Of a stretch of 64,000 nucleotides of DNA, positions 1 through 13,200 are shown piece by piece. Location: the NCBI GenBank assembly GCA_964019135.1, contig OZ025260.1:11154254-11218253 (forward strand), in the 5' to 3' direction. A program made the position numbers and the translations under genes. The number at the start of each line of letters is the position of its first letter. The first letter of the stretch is position 1. The notes beneath the pieces are model-generated. The model was given only the letters and a program-made list of their open reading frames with translations, made no database searches and was not told the DNA's origin. The stretch comes from Arenicola marina. Its lineage: Eukaryota > Annelida > Polychaeta > Arenicolidae.

Positions 1-1297
1 TCTACATACCGGTATCTATATCAGTGATATGGTGATTGCGCAATAATATGCAGATATTTTACAATGTTATAAATAGATATGAAGCTGGGTATAAAACATC
101 CTGCATGAGCAGACTTTTCATCATCTAAAATGCTGAGCTAAATAAAATGTTATAGAGTTTGCCTAGGAATGAAGGAAAATATTTAAAATCAAAATATTAC
201 TGAAACAAGTAAGTTTTGTCCTGCCTTAAAAATCGGCATTCCTTACACTTGTCTACATTTTATCTCAAATACACTGTCCGCTATTCTGAAAGTTAAGAAA
301 ACAAACACTGGTAGACACACAAACTGACAGGGACAGTGAGTGTGACGCAGTAACAACGGCAACGTGACAGTGACAGATCAGATGAACCCACAGGCGCCGC
401 AGATCGACTGACACAGGCCCGGGGGGGGGGGGGGGTCACGCACCGCCTACATACCGGCGGTGCGCGACCCCCCCCCCCCCCACCACCCCCGGCCTGTGTC
501 AGTCGATCTGCGGCGCCTGTGGATGAACCCGAGCCGAGGCCCGAGAGGGGCGTTGCCTTCATCGCTTCGATCGGCTTGTGAATATCAACCTACCCCCATA
601 AATGTATCCATTTCTTCCCTTTCTTCTTGTCCAGTAGGAAGGGAAATAAACTGATTTTTTTTTAATGAACAGCAGTCCCGTGGTTGCACCCAAACAAAGC
701 AATGCACCATTTTAGCGTTTAAAACACTGTCGCTTGCCGCACAATAAACAAGCGAGCAGCCCGGAAGTGCTGCGTGCATGGGTAAAACACGACGCATGAC
801 CGTAATAACCGCGCGAGACTTACATAGCCTATTGGGGCTAGGCTGAAGCCAGCTTGGTATGGATTGTGCTTTCCTTTCAGCATTTCCATTTGTTGGTACA
901 TGAATATAACTGCACTTTAGCAGGTTGCCGTTAGATGAAAGGAATCTATAGTTGTATATATATACAAACGGTGTCCTTTTATGAGGATATCAGCGTTGAA
1001 TTCCCATGCATCCATTGATGCACCAGATATAACATGTCGCGAACCACCTTTTCAATGGCACATATTGTACCCATACCATTAATGTTTCATGCCAGTAGTC
1101 AGTGAGCGACCTCAAGTCATCATGCCACCATGGTCAGTAGCCTGGTAACCACGACATACCGAATCAATACGCGTGGTGCCTTGAGCGCGGCTTGGGACAC
1201 GTCACCTCCCACCATGGTCTGCCGTCACCATTCGGCTTTTGGTTGTCGTGCACCGCTCAGCCAGTTGGACAGCTCAGATTGATTCATTGCAGTCACC
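1..1297. other. Gene-free 5' stretch
   Basis: No coding exon could be supported here. It holds one strong inverted repeat with G/C homopolymer arms (388-522, listed separately) and otherwise AT-rich unique-looking sequence. It should contain the promoter and 5' UTR of the channel gene starting at 1298, but no core promoter motif was convincing. Confidence 0.5.
388..522. repeat. Perfect 32-bp inverted repeat with poly-G/poly-C arms
   Basis: Bases 388-419 and 491-522 are exact reverse complements over 32 bp. Inside them lie a run of about 16 G and a run of about 15 C, then a shorter GC-rich inner stem (CGCACCGCC against GGCGGTGCG) and a loop of about 8 bases. The whole can fold into one long hairpin. 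It could be a small fold-back element or a sequencing/assembly fold-back. Confidence 0.8.
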
Positions 1298-4200
1298 ATG
1301 CCGCAGCCTAGCAAGCCATGCGCATGCATCTCCAAAGCATGTCAGTCAAAACGCTGGAATGACTTTGTCCAGGAAACAACCCTGCATGGCTTGAAGAACG
1401 TGTTTCACGCCGATAGGGGATACATAAGACGGTAGGGATGTATGTGGATATGCAACTACATTTACCTTAGCAATGACGTACATTGACCTGTTTTGACAGC
1501 TGTTGGGGGTGGGTGGGTGGGGGGGGGCAAGGGGTATTTGCGTTCCTCGTGATTGGGCATTTCTTTTCACCGTGAACCGGGAATGAGGAAGATAATTTTT
1601 CGTGAACTGGGAATAGGGTATTAGTCGACCGCCGTGATCAAGGATTTTCATTAATCGTGAACTGGGAATTTTGCGTTGATTCTGCAGATTTCGCCACTCT
1701 ATGAGTTGTCCTACCTTAATGTGTGTTAAATCGCAGTTGTTTCTTCAGTGAGTTGACAATGTAGGTGTATTTTGAAAAATGCAACAGCGCACATGCTGTC
1801 TGCCGGAAATGTAGTTAAACGTCCTTCACCTTGACCTTTCCATTGCATTATGGGAGGCGCAGACTACGGTGTTTAAGCTCCCGCCCGAGTCTTTCATATT
1901 CGTCTTTTTTCTTGTGGTTGACTCTTGATTTCTTTCAGTCAAAGCTGAATATACTGGCGTTCACTGTCTGGACACTTATTTTGTTGGAAGAGTCCCCTCT
2001 TCCACCCCATCACCGTTGCATATTACATATATACTATTGTTATACTGGAACGATTTGTTTTAGTTATGCGAGAATACCATTTATATAGATAACAACGGAA
2101 AACGTACATCCGATATAATTGAACGCAACTTTGTGTAACTTTTCTAAGCTGTCTTCCGTATGAACATGTAGGCCTATACGAAATGCCACTTATAATATAT
2201 AGCCCATGAGCCAGACGATATTTAATTTCATTGTGTTTCTAGATTGCTTGGGCCGCAATGCGTTTCAAATAATGTGATGGACTTGCGTAGTATATATAGC
2301 TAAATATCTTCACAAAAAATAGGCTGTGCCTCCGAAAAAAAGATTTAGTTTCACGATTTTCTGCCTTAAGTCGTGATAGAACGTACGGATATTTGCGTCC
2401 TAAAATATTTGAATCCGCCAAGATATATAATGCGCACGTTAATAGCCGCCATTTGTAATGCGAAGGAATGGCTGTTTGTCAGAAAACGCCCTCTCACTGT
2501 GCTGACATTCGGCCCTCTGGGATCTTGACATGTCAAATTAAAGCTGTTAATACAACATGTTTTCGCCCACAAAGTTACAATTATACATGATACATGGTCT
2601 GTCCGTGGTCGTTAACTCTTTGACAACAATTTTTTTTTATATCTGTCTTCATGTAAACATGCAAAAACTGTACAGTATTGGACTTTTGACTACGTATTAC
2701 ACAAACAAATCAATTGACAACATTTTATATATTATGAGACACAACATCAGATATGAGCAGCGTTAACTTTTACACATGACCTGGTGTGTGTTTCAGCTTG
2801 ATATGGCTGTTTGCAATGCTCTCCACGCTGTTCGCTTCTGTGGTCGTCATAATGGGAATGTTTGAGAAGTACTTAAGCTACCCGATCTACGTTGTCACCT
2901 CAGTACACGGTGTCCCTGCCATGGACTTCCCGGCGGTTACCATTTGTAACTTTAACAAGGTCAGGCGCCATCTTCATTGTGCTGACATTCGGCCCTCTGG
3001 GATCTTGACATGTCAAATTAAAGCTGTTAATACAACATGTTACAATTGTTACAAAGTTACAATTATACATGATACATGGTCTGTCCGTGGTCGTTAACTC
3101 TTTGACAACAATTTTTTTTTATATCTGTCTTCATGTAAACATGCAAAAACTGTACAGTATTGGACTTTTGACTACGTATTACACAAACAAATCAATTGAC
3201 AAAAAGTGGTATATCAATCTATAAATGTGTCGTCGAATTATACGAAAAGACTAGCGCGAATTGGTGTAAAATTGACTAACATCATGAGCAATGTCGCGCG
3301 GTGATATAAGATCGTTGCGTATCTACCATATCAATGCACGGAGTCTGTTGAGTAAGCCGGATAAGAGTTTAAATTATGTTCCTGTTAATCAAAGTTTTTT
3401 CATGGATGAGATCTACCAATTACTAATTGTCGATAGGGAAGCTGATATCATATGCGTGTCTGAAAGCTGGTGTGACGTAAGCGTCACGGACGAAATTGAC
3501 ATTGTTGGTTATCAGGTGTATCGTAATGATCGTAGCAGACATGGAGGGGGTGTGCTTGTCTATGCGCGAAATGCACTTACAATTAAGCGCAGAGCTGATC
3601 TTGAAAACAATAGCATGGAGTGCGTATGGCTCGAAATCGACATCTTTAATGCAGTCCTGTTACTGGGTACCTATTACCGATCCCCAACTTCATGCCTGGA
3701 GAGTGTAAACAACTTCATGTCGTGTCTTGAAGATTCTTATAACCTGGCATCATCAAATAACTCACATCCAATAGTGCTAATAGGCGACTTCAATGACAGG
3801 TGCACGACTTTTGACGGATCCCACGAAAATAGCGATCTCAAATATCACCTGGTCGAATTTGTCAAAACAAACAATCTCTCTCAGTTGATTACTAAACCCA
3901 CTCGCATTACCCCTAACTCTGATTCTCTTTTAGATCTCATTATAACAGATTCACCGAGCCGCATATCAACCAGCGGCGTTTTACCGCCAATATGTAATTT
4001 AGACCATCATCTTGTCTTTTGTGAAATCTCTGGCGCCTCAAGGCAAAAGGTATCATCAAAAAGGACAATTTACAACTATCGGAGAGCTGACTTTGCCGCC
4101 ATGAGAGCTTTCCTGTCCTACTTTCCGTGGCATGATAGCCTAGAAACTTGTGACAACGTAGAAGACAGTGTAAAATACTGGTACGAGTCTTATCGTGAAG

Positions 4201-7200
4201 CCGTCAATGCATATATCCCCAACAAGATTGTTTCAGTACATACTAAAGACAAACCTTGGATGACAGTTGGCATTAAGCGACTACTTAAGAAGAGAGACAG
4301 ACTGTATAGGAGGTACGCTCGGTCCAAAAACCAAGCCTCTCACCAACGATATTTGGACGCTAGACATCAGGCCCACTTACAAATTGACAATGCCAAGGAA
4401 AGTTACTACAAGACATTAGTTACACAACTTGAAAATCCATCGACTGTTGCTAAGGTATATCACAAATTGGTTAAAGTGTTTTACTCGGGAAAAATCAGCA
4501 CTGGGATACCATGCATCCTGGATAACGGGAATAGCTACTCTGACCCCGCCTCAAAGGCAAAACTATTTAACGATCATTTTGCCGCGAATTCTACCCTTCC
4601 TCCCCTTAGGCAGGGATTCACACTTCCAACCCTGACTCTTAAGACATCCGCTCGACTATCTACTATTGAGTTTACTCCGTCGAAAGTCTTTAATGTTCTG
4701 AGCCGTCTTGATGTTACTAAGGCAAATGGAGCGGACTACGTCAGCAACAGAATGCTAAAGGAAACCGCTGAAGTTGTGTCAGAGTCGTTGTCATATATAT
4801 TTAATCGAAGCATGAGAGAAAATGTATTCCCGTCTGCATGGAAAGAAGCCAATATAACTCCAGTCTACAAAAAGTTAGACAAACAATGTATTAATAACTA
4901 TCGGCCCATATCGCTCTTGTCTAACATCGGCAAAGTTATGGAAAAAATTGTTTGTGAACAGTTATATGAATATTGTGTCGCCAATAACCTTCTAACGTGG
5001 CGCAATGCAGGATTCAAAAAGAATGATTCAACAACCAGTCAGATGATATACATAACACATAAAATCTACGAATCTCTCGAACAAGGGAGAGAATCCTTAA
5101 TGGTGTTTCTTGATGTGTCGAAGGCATTCGACAAAGTGTACCACGATGGTTTACTGCATAAGCTCCAATCCATTGGCATTGAGCGTGAGCTACTACTGTG
5201 GCTAGGTAATTATCTCAGTGATAGAAGGCAGCGAGTTGTTATTGACGGGTCTGTGTCTCAGTGGATGTATACAAATGCAGGCGTACCGCAAGGCTCCATC
5301 TTAGGACCCATCCTTTTTCTTGTATTTGTAAACGACATCGTTGACGAACTGGAATGTGAAGTCTTTCTTTTCGCGGACGACACATCGCTATTTTTTGTGT
5401 TAGACTGTAGTCTTAATGTACAATCGGTTAATCGCGATTTACAACGCCTCTCACAGTGGGCTGATCAATGGCGCGTGACTTTCAGTAGTAGTAAGACAGA
5501 GTACATGGTTTTTAGTAAGAAGCTCCAGTCGCATACTTCAATAGATCTTTACCTGGGAAATTCCAAACTCAGAAGAGTCAATACCCACTGCCATTTAGGT
5601 TTTACTTTATCAAGTAATATGACTTGGGAAGCGCATACGCGTAAGCTGATCGAGAAAGCCGGTAAATCTGTTTCCTTGTTAAGACGACTCCCAAGAAAAA
5701 TTGGTAGACAAACCAAGCTATCTGTCTATAAAAGCTATATACGACCGTCTCTTGAATATGGAACTGCAGTGTATCACGGTAATCTAACTAAAATCCAGAC
5801 AGAGAGCCTTGAAAGGGTACAACGAAAAGCCTTACTAGCCATCAGCGGGGCCTACAGTTGCACGTCACACAGCAAGCTATTAGAGGAGGTTGGTGTGGAG
5901 AAACTTGCGCTTAGACGCAATTACTTTAGCCTGTGCATGTTGTACAAAATGGTCAATGGTGTCTGTCGACCGTACTTGGCGTCCTTACTTCCCCAAACCA
6001 ATCGCAATTTCGCATATTCCCTTCGAAATTTAAATGACATCAGAGTGCCAAAAGTAACAAAAAAATACTCGTTGAACTCATTTCTTTGGCACACGGTTCG
6101 CGAATGGAATAGATTATCCCAAGACATCAGGCACGCGTCTTCCCTCCCCGAGTTCAAAACCAAATTTAAGTCTGTTTTCTTCTCTCAGAATCGCGATTTG
6201 TACAACCTACAGTGTGGCGCTGAGTCTATCTACCACGCTCGGCTTCGACTCGGCCTAAGCGCTCTCAATGGCCACCGTAAGAAGTATGGTTTTATTAGCG
6301 ACAACCGCTGCCCCAAGTGCAATTTAAAGCCCGAAGATAATGCTCACTTCTTACTCCAATGTTCAGCTTACCGATCGTCCCGAGAACTTCTCAAGACGGA
6401 CATTTCCTTCCTTACAGACCATGGTATTAACATTGACCCATCCTCAGGCCCCGATCGGAAATCCCTCTGCGAAGTATTATTATTCGGCTGCTCTAATATT
6501 TCCTTCCACCTAAACAACGTATTATTCAGCGCGGTTCATAAGTATATCGAACGTACTGGTAGGTTTGCTATGACCGAATGATTTTACTAAATTGCTTTTG
6601 TTATGAATTTGTTACGTCATGTCGCGCTTCTTTATCGATACTTTGTATATATTATACCGACACAATATGTTTGTAAACAATTATTCAATTATCACCACGA
6701 CCAATGCATGAACGTTTGAGGTGAGCATTTACATGTGAATTCGATGTTGCAAACCTCAGAAAATAAATTATGTTTAAACCAAATTAAAGCTGTTAATACA
6801 ACATGTTTTCGCCCACAAAGTTACAATTATACATGATACATGGTCTGTCCGTGGTCGTTAACTCTTTGACAATTTTTTTTTTATATCTGTCTTCATGTAA
6901 ACATGCCAAAACTGTACAGTATTGGACTTTTGACTACGTATTACACAAACAAATCAATTGACAACATTTTATATATTACGAGACACAACATCAGATAGGA
7001 GCAGCGTTAACTTTTACACATGACCTGGTGTGTGTTTCAGCTTGATATGGCTGTTTGCAATGCTCTCCACGCTGTGCGCTTCCGTGGTCGTCATAATGGG
7101 AATGTTTGAGAAGTACTTAAGCTACCCGATCTACGTTGTCACCTCAGTACACGGTGTCCATGCCATGGATTTCCCGGCGGTTACCATTTGTAACTTTAAC

Positions 7201-10200
7201 AAGGTCAGGCGCCATCTTCAACATCATCATCATCATCACACTAAACTAACGTCCTTGATAGCTGAATAAATATATTGACTATTTAATCCGTCTATCTAAT
7301 ATGATCTGTTGGAGTTTTCAACACATATATGTTGACTACTGCAGTTGTTATTCCACATTAGAGATAAGCTAAAATACGCATTCGATGTGATACTTACCAA
7401 CGAACTCGCGTACATCGCGTGCAGATTGTATAGTCAGATATTTAGCCATTTCGGATATAAGCTGTCATTACTGCCGTCTATATCTGCTGCTATCTAATAT
7501 TTCATTAATGTCAGCTATCCCTTCTGTCATTAACGCGGTTTATCCAACCTGTGACTAGCGAAGACGTCATTATTGCCATCTATCTAATCTGTCTTTCCCG
7601 CGTTCTATCTAATCTATCATGACCATCGCTTATCCCATCTGTCATGACTTTCGTTTATCTAATCTGTAATGACCATCGTCTATCCGTATATCTAATCTAT
7701 CATGACCATCGCTTATCCCATCTGTCATGACATTCATTTATCTAATTTGTAATTACCAATGTCTATCCGTTTATCTAATCTGTCATTAACGCCGTATTTC
7801 TAATCTGTTATTAACACCGTATTTCTAATCTCTCGTTACATCTGTCATTGGTATATGGCTAAATATGCATGAGTGCTGACAACTGAATCTATTTAACTTA
7901 GGTTCGTAAATCGTACGTTCTGGCCGAGGGTCCCGTGGTGGGCAAAGCCATCCTATACACATCGGGTTTGACGAAGAGGCTCCACATAGACGGCCCCATC
8001 CACGTGTCTCCAAACTTCAGCTTTGACCGAAAAGAAATGGCTGACGAGGCATTACGAAGCCGTGTGACTGAGTTAGACATGGAGACCATTGCCGAAGACG
8101 GCGCCCACCAGCTAAACAGGATGTTCCTCGAGTGCCACTGGAAGAACTCTCTCGTCAATTGTTCCGACTACCTATCCAGCACGAAGACGAAGCAGGGATT
8201 TTGCTATACGTTCAACTCCAGACAGACGGAGAGGCTTACTGGCCCCTTGATCACAACCCGCAGCGGCTTCGACCGGGGATTTACTGCAGATATCCTGATC
8301 GACCAGTGGGATTATCTGGACACGGGCACCTCGCCTTCTGCGGGTGTCAAGGTAAGTGGTGCGATGCCATGTCGCTGATTATGTCTGACCTCAGTTCAAC
8401 ATCTTCTGTCATTGTTTGTCTTCAACGTTTTGCTGGTAATAATATATAATTGGCACGATATTGGCACGGATCCAGGATCTCCGTGGGCCCCCTGGATCCG
8501 CGCATGCAATCTTTACTGTAGACCTATAAGGACTACAACTGTCAAGGTGTGTGAGCTCAAAACGTGTCTCTTCCGTGTTGTCCGATATCTATATCCAAGA
8601 AATGTTCTATTGAAAGACGTTTGATTATCTTAACTTGCTATAATGAGGAATTTCTGCAGGAGAGAATTAAGCTGAAGCGAAATTCGCCCTCCCAATGGCA
8701 TTGCACACTTTCGTGATTAGTTGGATGAAAAAATATATACATAATAATGCCATCACATCATATGTAAATATGCAAACCGGGCAATGTCGCATAAATTAAT
8801 CTTCTGAATAGTCGTGGACTAACACATGACTTAGTTGTTACTATCCGTAAAGTCAGAACAACATGGGTCGAGGATTGAACGCACAAACCTACAAGCCTGT
8901 AAGCATACAGCTCTACAACCTTACAAACCTACAAGCCTACAAGCATACAGCTCTAGAACCGTACAATGCGGCCCAGTACTTTACAGGCAGAGACCAACCG
9001 AGCTATGTATTGATCGGTCGCGTTTGAAGGCATTGCGTCCGATTTCGCAGCTGCGTAGCGGAGATTTCGTTTCCAGATCATACTGCGCATGCGCCAAGTT
9101 TACAAATTTTCCGAAAAGGCGAACGGCTTGTGTATACCAGAGCTTGACTAACTCTTGTCCACGTGTCCGGGCAAGTGATTTGTGGTTTCTTGTCGGTACA
9201 AGCAGACACTTCCCTTTACTTGTCCGGCCGGACACGTTCCTACCGGACAAGTGCAAAGTGGATGTTTCTTAACTCCTTTGTCGGCTTTAGCTGGTTCCCT
9301 GTACGAAAATGAGATTCGAATTTCAACTGTATAACTGGAGGTTAGAACTCAGTAATTCCTCAGCTAAAGAATTCATCATGCAAATTAGTTAGTCTGTAAC
9401 TGCCCCAAATGTCAACTGTTGGAATTTGGGCAGTTGAAAACTATTTATACCGTATGTGTAAGTGGCAATGCTCACAGTTTGATGATGCTACACGCAAGAA
9501 GGCGACTGCTCTATTACCAGCACCAATACGCTTTATAAAAGCTGAAATCTTTTCGGAAATATCCTGAGTAGATCTTGTACATTATACATTATTGCCTTTC
9601 TGCAATAGCGGCTTAAACAACGAAACTGGGCCTTCGGAAATGGGGACATTGGTGTATTATTAAGGACATACTATCGGCCGTGTCATTTCCCAGGTTATGG
9701 TACACGGTCTGGACATCCTTCCAAGTGCCGGCTTCAGTTTGTCTCCGGGGTTTGAATACATGATACCCATCAGATCAACCCAGGTCAGTATACGCGTGCT
9801 GTTTGCCCGCGAGCCATGATGATAGTCCTGATGAAATGCTGAAACATGATTGCACGGTGCTCATGGTTCGTTTGCTATCGATAATTCATAAGCAAACGTG
9901 TATTACGCGAAAGGATCGTACGGCGTTAAGCAGGTGTTTGTCTTGAAATTCGCTCTTACCGCCTTCCTCCAGGCGATGTAACGATGTGTGATGGTGTCGA
10001 GAAATCGCACTAACACAGTATGTGCACGAGGTGTAGTTTGTGTTTACACAACATGCACATGGAATTGTGCTTTGTTGCAACTATCATAACTCAGATCCGC
10101 CTCCTGTTTCGGAGCGCTCCTGATTAGTGACACCTCTACCACCCTCATCAAGTAATCAGTGCCACATCAGCGCTTGATTAAACGAGCAATATGTATAATA

Positions 10201-13200
10201 TAACTATATTTCTTTGGTAGACCAACAGGCTACCGGAGCCATATCAAGGGGGTCCGTGTTACGGTGTCCAGTCTCCCGACTTCCGCAACCCGCTGGCCTA
10301 TTACAATGTCTACAGCAAAGAATCGTGTCAGGAGGAGTGCGAACGTAACTTCACGGTAAAGGCCTGTGGATGTCGCTTCTTCGCTTACAAGGGTAAGTCG
10401 CTGTATGTACCAGCACCGTGCAAAAGAAAACGAAATTAGTGGGGAAGACGCAGCTCAAACTCAGACGCTGACCCCCCTTTGACCCTGCCCCCCCCCCCCC
10501 CGCCTGCCACACCCTCCCCATGCCTCTCCCCTCGCCCCCCTCTCCCCTGCCCCCATCTCCCCTTGCCCCTTCTATCTCCCCATGCCCCCCCCCCCTTTCC
10601 CATCTTTTCGACGGGGTTGTGTATACTGCTGTGATAAGTTACGTAGTATAGGGATAGAAAGTGCCAAAAGAAGCCGATATGTTGTTTGTGGCATGACAGC
10701 TTTGAATGCAGATTCCAGATTTATCATATAGAAAGCTTGGCACATAATACAAATATTCTTTTATTGATGCGTAATTGGGGTATGCATATGCAGCAGTTTA
10801 CGTGATATTAAACCTCTGCACGTTTCTGGATCTGTATTATGTATGCAGCATACATGCATGTGTACTATTATTTATGAGGGCATGCAATAAATACTTATAA
10901 TTGCCTTGATGTGATGCAGACATGCAATAACATTGGTATTCTTAATCACGCAAAGGTGGTGATACTCGGCCATGCAATGCCCTGGAGCAAGCGGAATGTT
11001 ACGAAGCTGCACTGGGTGAGTCCGCGACCTTATAATCTGCACACCCACGCCCGATGTCCACCCTCGTATTATGAAAACCCATATGGAACACAGTAAACGA
11101 CGGAGAATAAACGGCATGTTCCTACTCCTGAAGAGTGACGCCTATGTTGGACATTGCAGATATGTTTCGCCTGAACGACTCACAGACCGAAGCATGTGGC
11201 TGCGTTGTGCCCTGCCATGAAGTGTCCTTCGACGAAAAGATATCTATGGCTTATTATCCGCATGATTTTGCCAAGGAACAACTCGTTCGCTCGTATGGTT
11301 CCCTCGGGGAGGATTTCTTTCGGTGAATGTTTCAAGCTGTTACTCTAAATAAAAACAATGCTACGATTGGATGGGTGTATCTATGTTTAACGTGTGTGTA
11401 TCCATACAAACTCAGAAGATTCGTAAACTGATATCGAAAAGATACATGCCTAGTATCACTTCCGAAACCATATCTGCTATATTTGCTAAGGGAATGCGTT
11501 ACTGGTATCAAATAAGATAGTGTTACTATGATACATTCTGCCTTGGTTACGCAAAATTGTGTTGTTTTTATTCCCAGGAAGAATGTGTTGCGGTTTTCTG
11601 TATATTACGAGCATATGCGCTACAGCAGTGTCGACCACGTGCCTGCCTACACCAGTGCAGACATGCAAGGTGCGTAGACACATGGGTCGACTGGATAGTC
11701 AAAATGTCATTGAGATATGGAATGTCAAACTCAGGCAAGTGGGTTGTACACCTATAGCGTGCCGAGGGCGTAAGTGGCCAAATCCCACCGCTGCCACCAA
11801 ACTGTAGCGTGCCGAGGGTGTATGTCTTTGATGTTATGTCAGGACAGGGGCGTTTTTAGCTGCGATAAAATTAAGCATTCTCGGTTGCATTAGTTAAACT
11901 TAGCTTAGATAACCCGGCAATCAGATAATAAGAAAGTGTTATTCCGGTTAACTCGATCAGTCGCTGCCACCACATACAAATGTTTGATCAAAGTATCAAT
12001 ATCACTGGAATATTTATATGGCATCAGCCGCTCCGTAAATACTGATAACTATATTAAAAAGAACCACCATTAAACTGAAGTATCACTGTACATGCTGCCT
12101 AAATTCCCTAATTGGTGGTCGCATCAATCTATCAGAGTATGTCTCTTATCCCCAAGCTTAGTATTAACATACAATTGCTGATTCCTCTCAATATATCTCC
12201 AAAATACAGCTCTCTGACATAGACTTCTAAGACAAGCTTATTTCCAAATTTTACCTTTCTGATACTACATAATACTTATAAAAGAAAATAGCAAAGACTC
12301 AAATTAATGAGTAAAGAGGTGCGCGGATGGTACGCCAAGAGGAGAGGGTAAAGAGGTGAGTGGATGCTGCGCTAAGAGAGAGAGAAAAAGAGGTGCGCGG
12401 GCGTTGCGCTGAGAGAGAGTGAGAGGTGCGCTGGCGCTGCGCTGTGCCCCCCACTCCAACTGAATTTCTGACTGTGATGCAGGCCCTTTTATACCCATAT
12501 TCCAGGGACGCTAACTCTGATGACGCTACCCCCTAAATTGCCCAATGAGCAATAATGAAAGAAACTGTATTTCTACACTTAAAAATAGGGCCAAAATACT
12601 CATCATTATCCTTTAAACTTCTGAGGAAACTTGCTTAACATTTTGCATAAAAAGATGCATAAACCATTCATAAATATACTGGCAATAAATACTCGAATCC
12701 TCTAAATCTTCTTTCTCCGGAACTTGCTCAAATGTCCTTCCTGTCGTGGCGAATGTTTACTAACCCATCTCACCCACGCTCCCCTGCCATCCTACGTCTT
12801 CCTACCATTACGCTAGTTCCCATATGCCGTGCTACTTCTTATCATCCCGCTAGTTCCCCTATGCAAATTCGCTACACACCAAACGAGTGGTGTGTGGAGG
12901 AAAAGTTGTCCATCTTCAAGTTTCTGTCCATTGTGCATTGATAACCCGTCACTGCATACTGAACGACCATTGTGTTGCCATCATGTGCCTGAATTTCTGA
13001 TAAATGTGATATACGATGGGATAGCTCACGTGTAGTGTTCAACATGTCGCAGTGTTTATGACAATTATTACTGTTGGTTGCAGCGGATATCGGAGGCCAG
13101 CTGGGACTGTGTCTGGGCGCCAGTCTGCTCACCGTGCTGGAGTTCGTGGACTACCTGACAGTCTTGGTCTTATCATACCTCAAGACCGAGCGGAAGGTCA

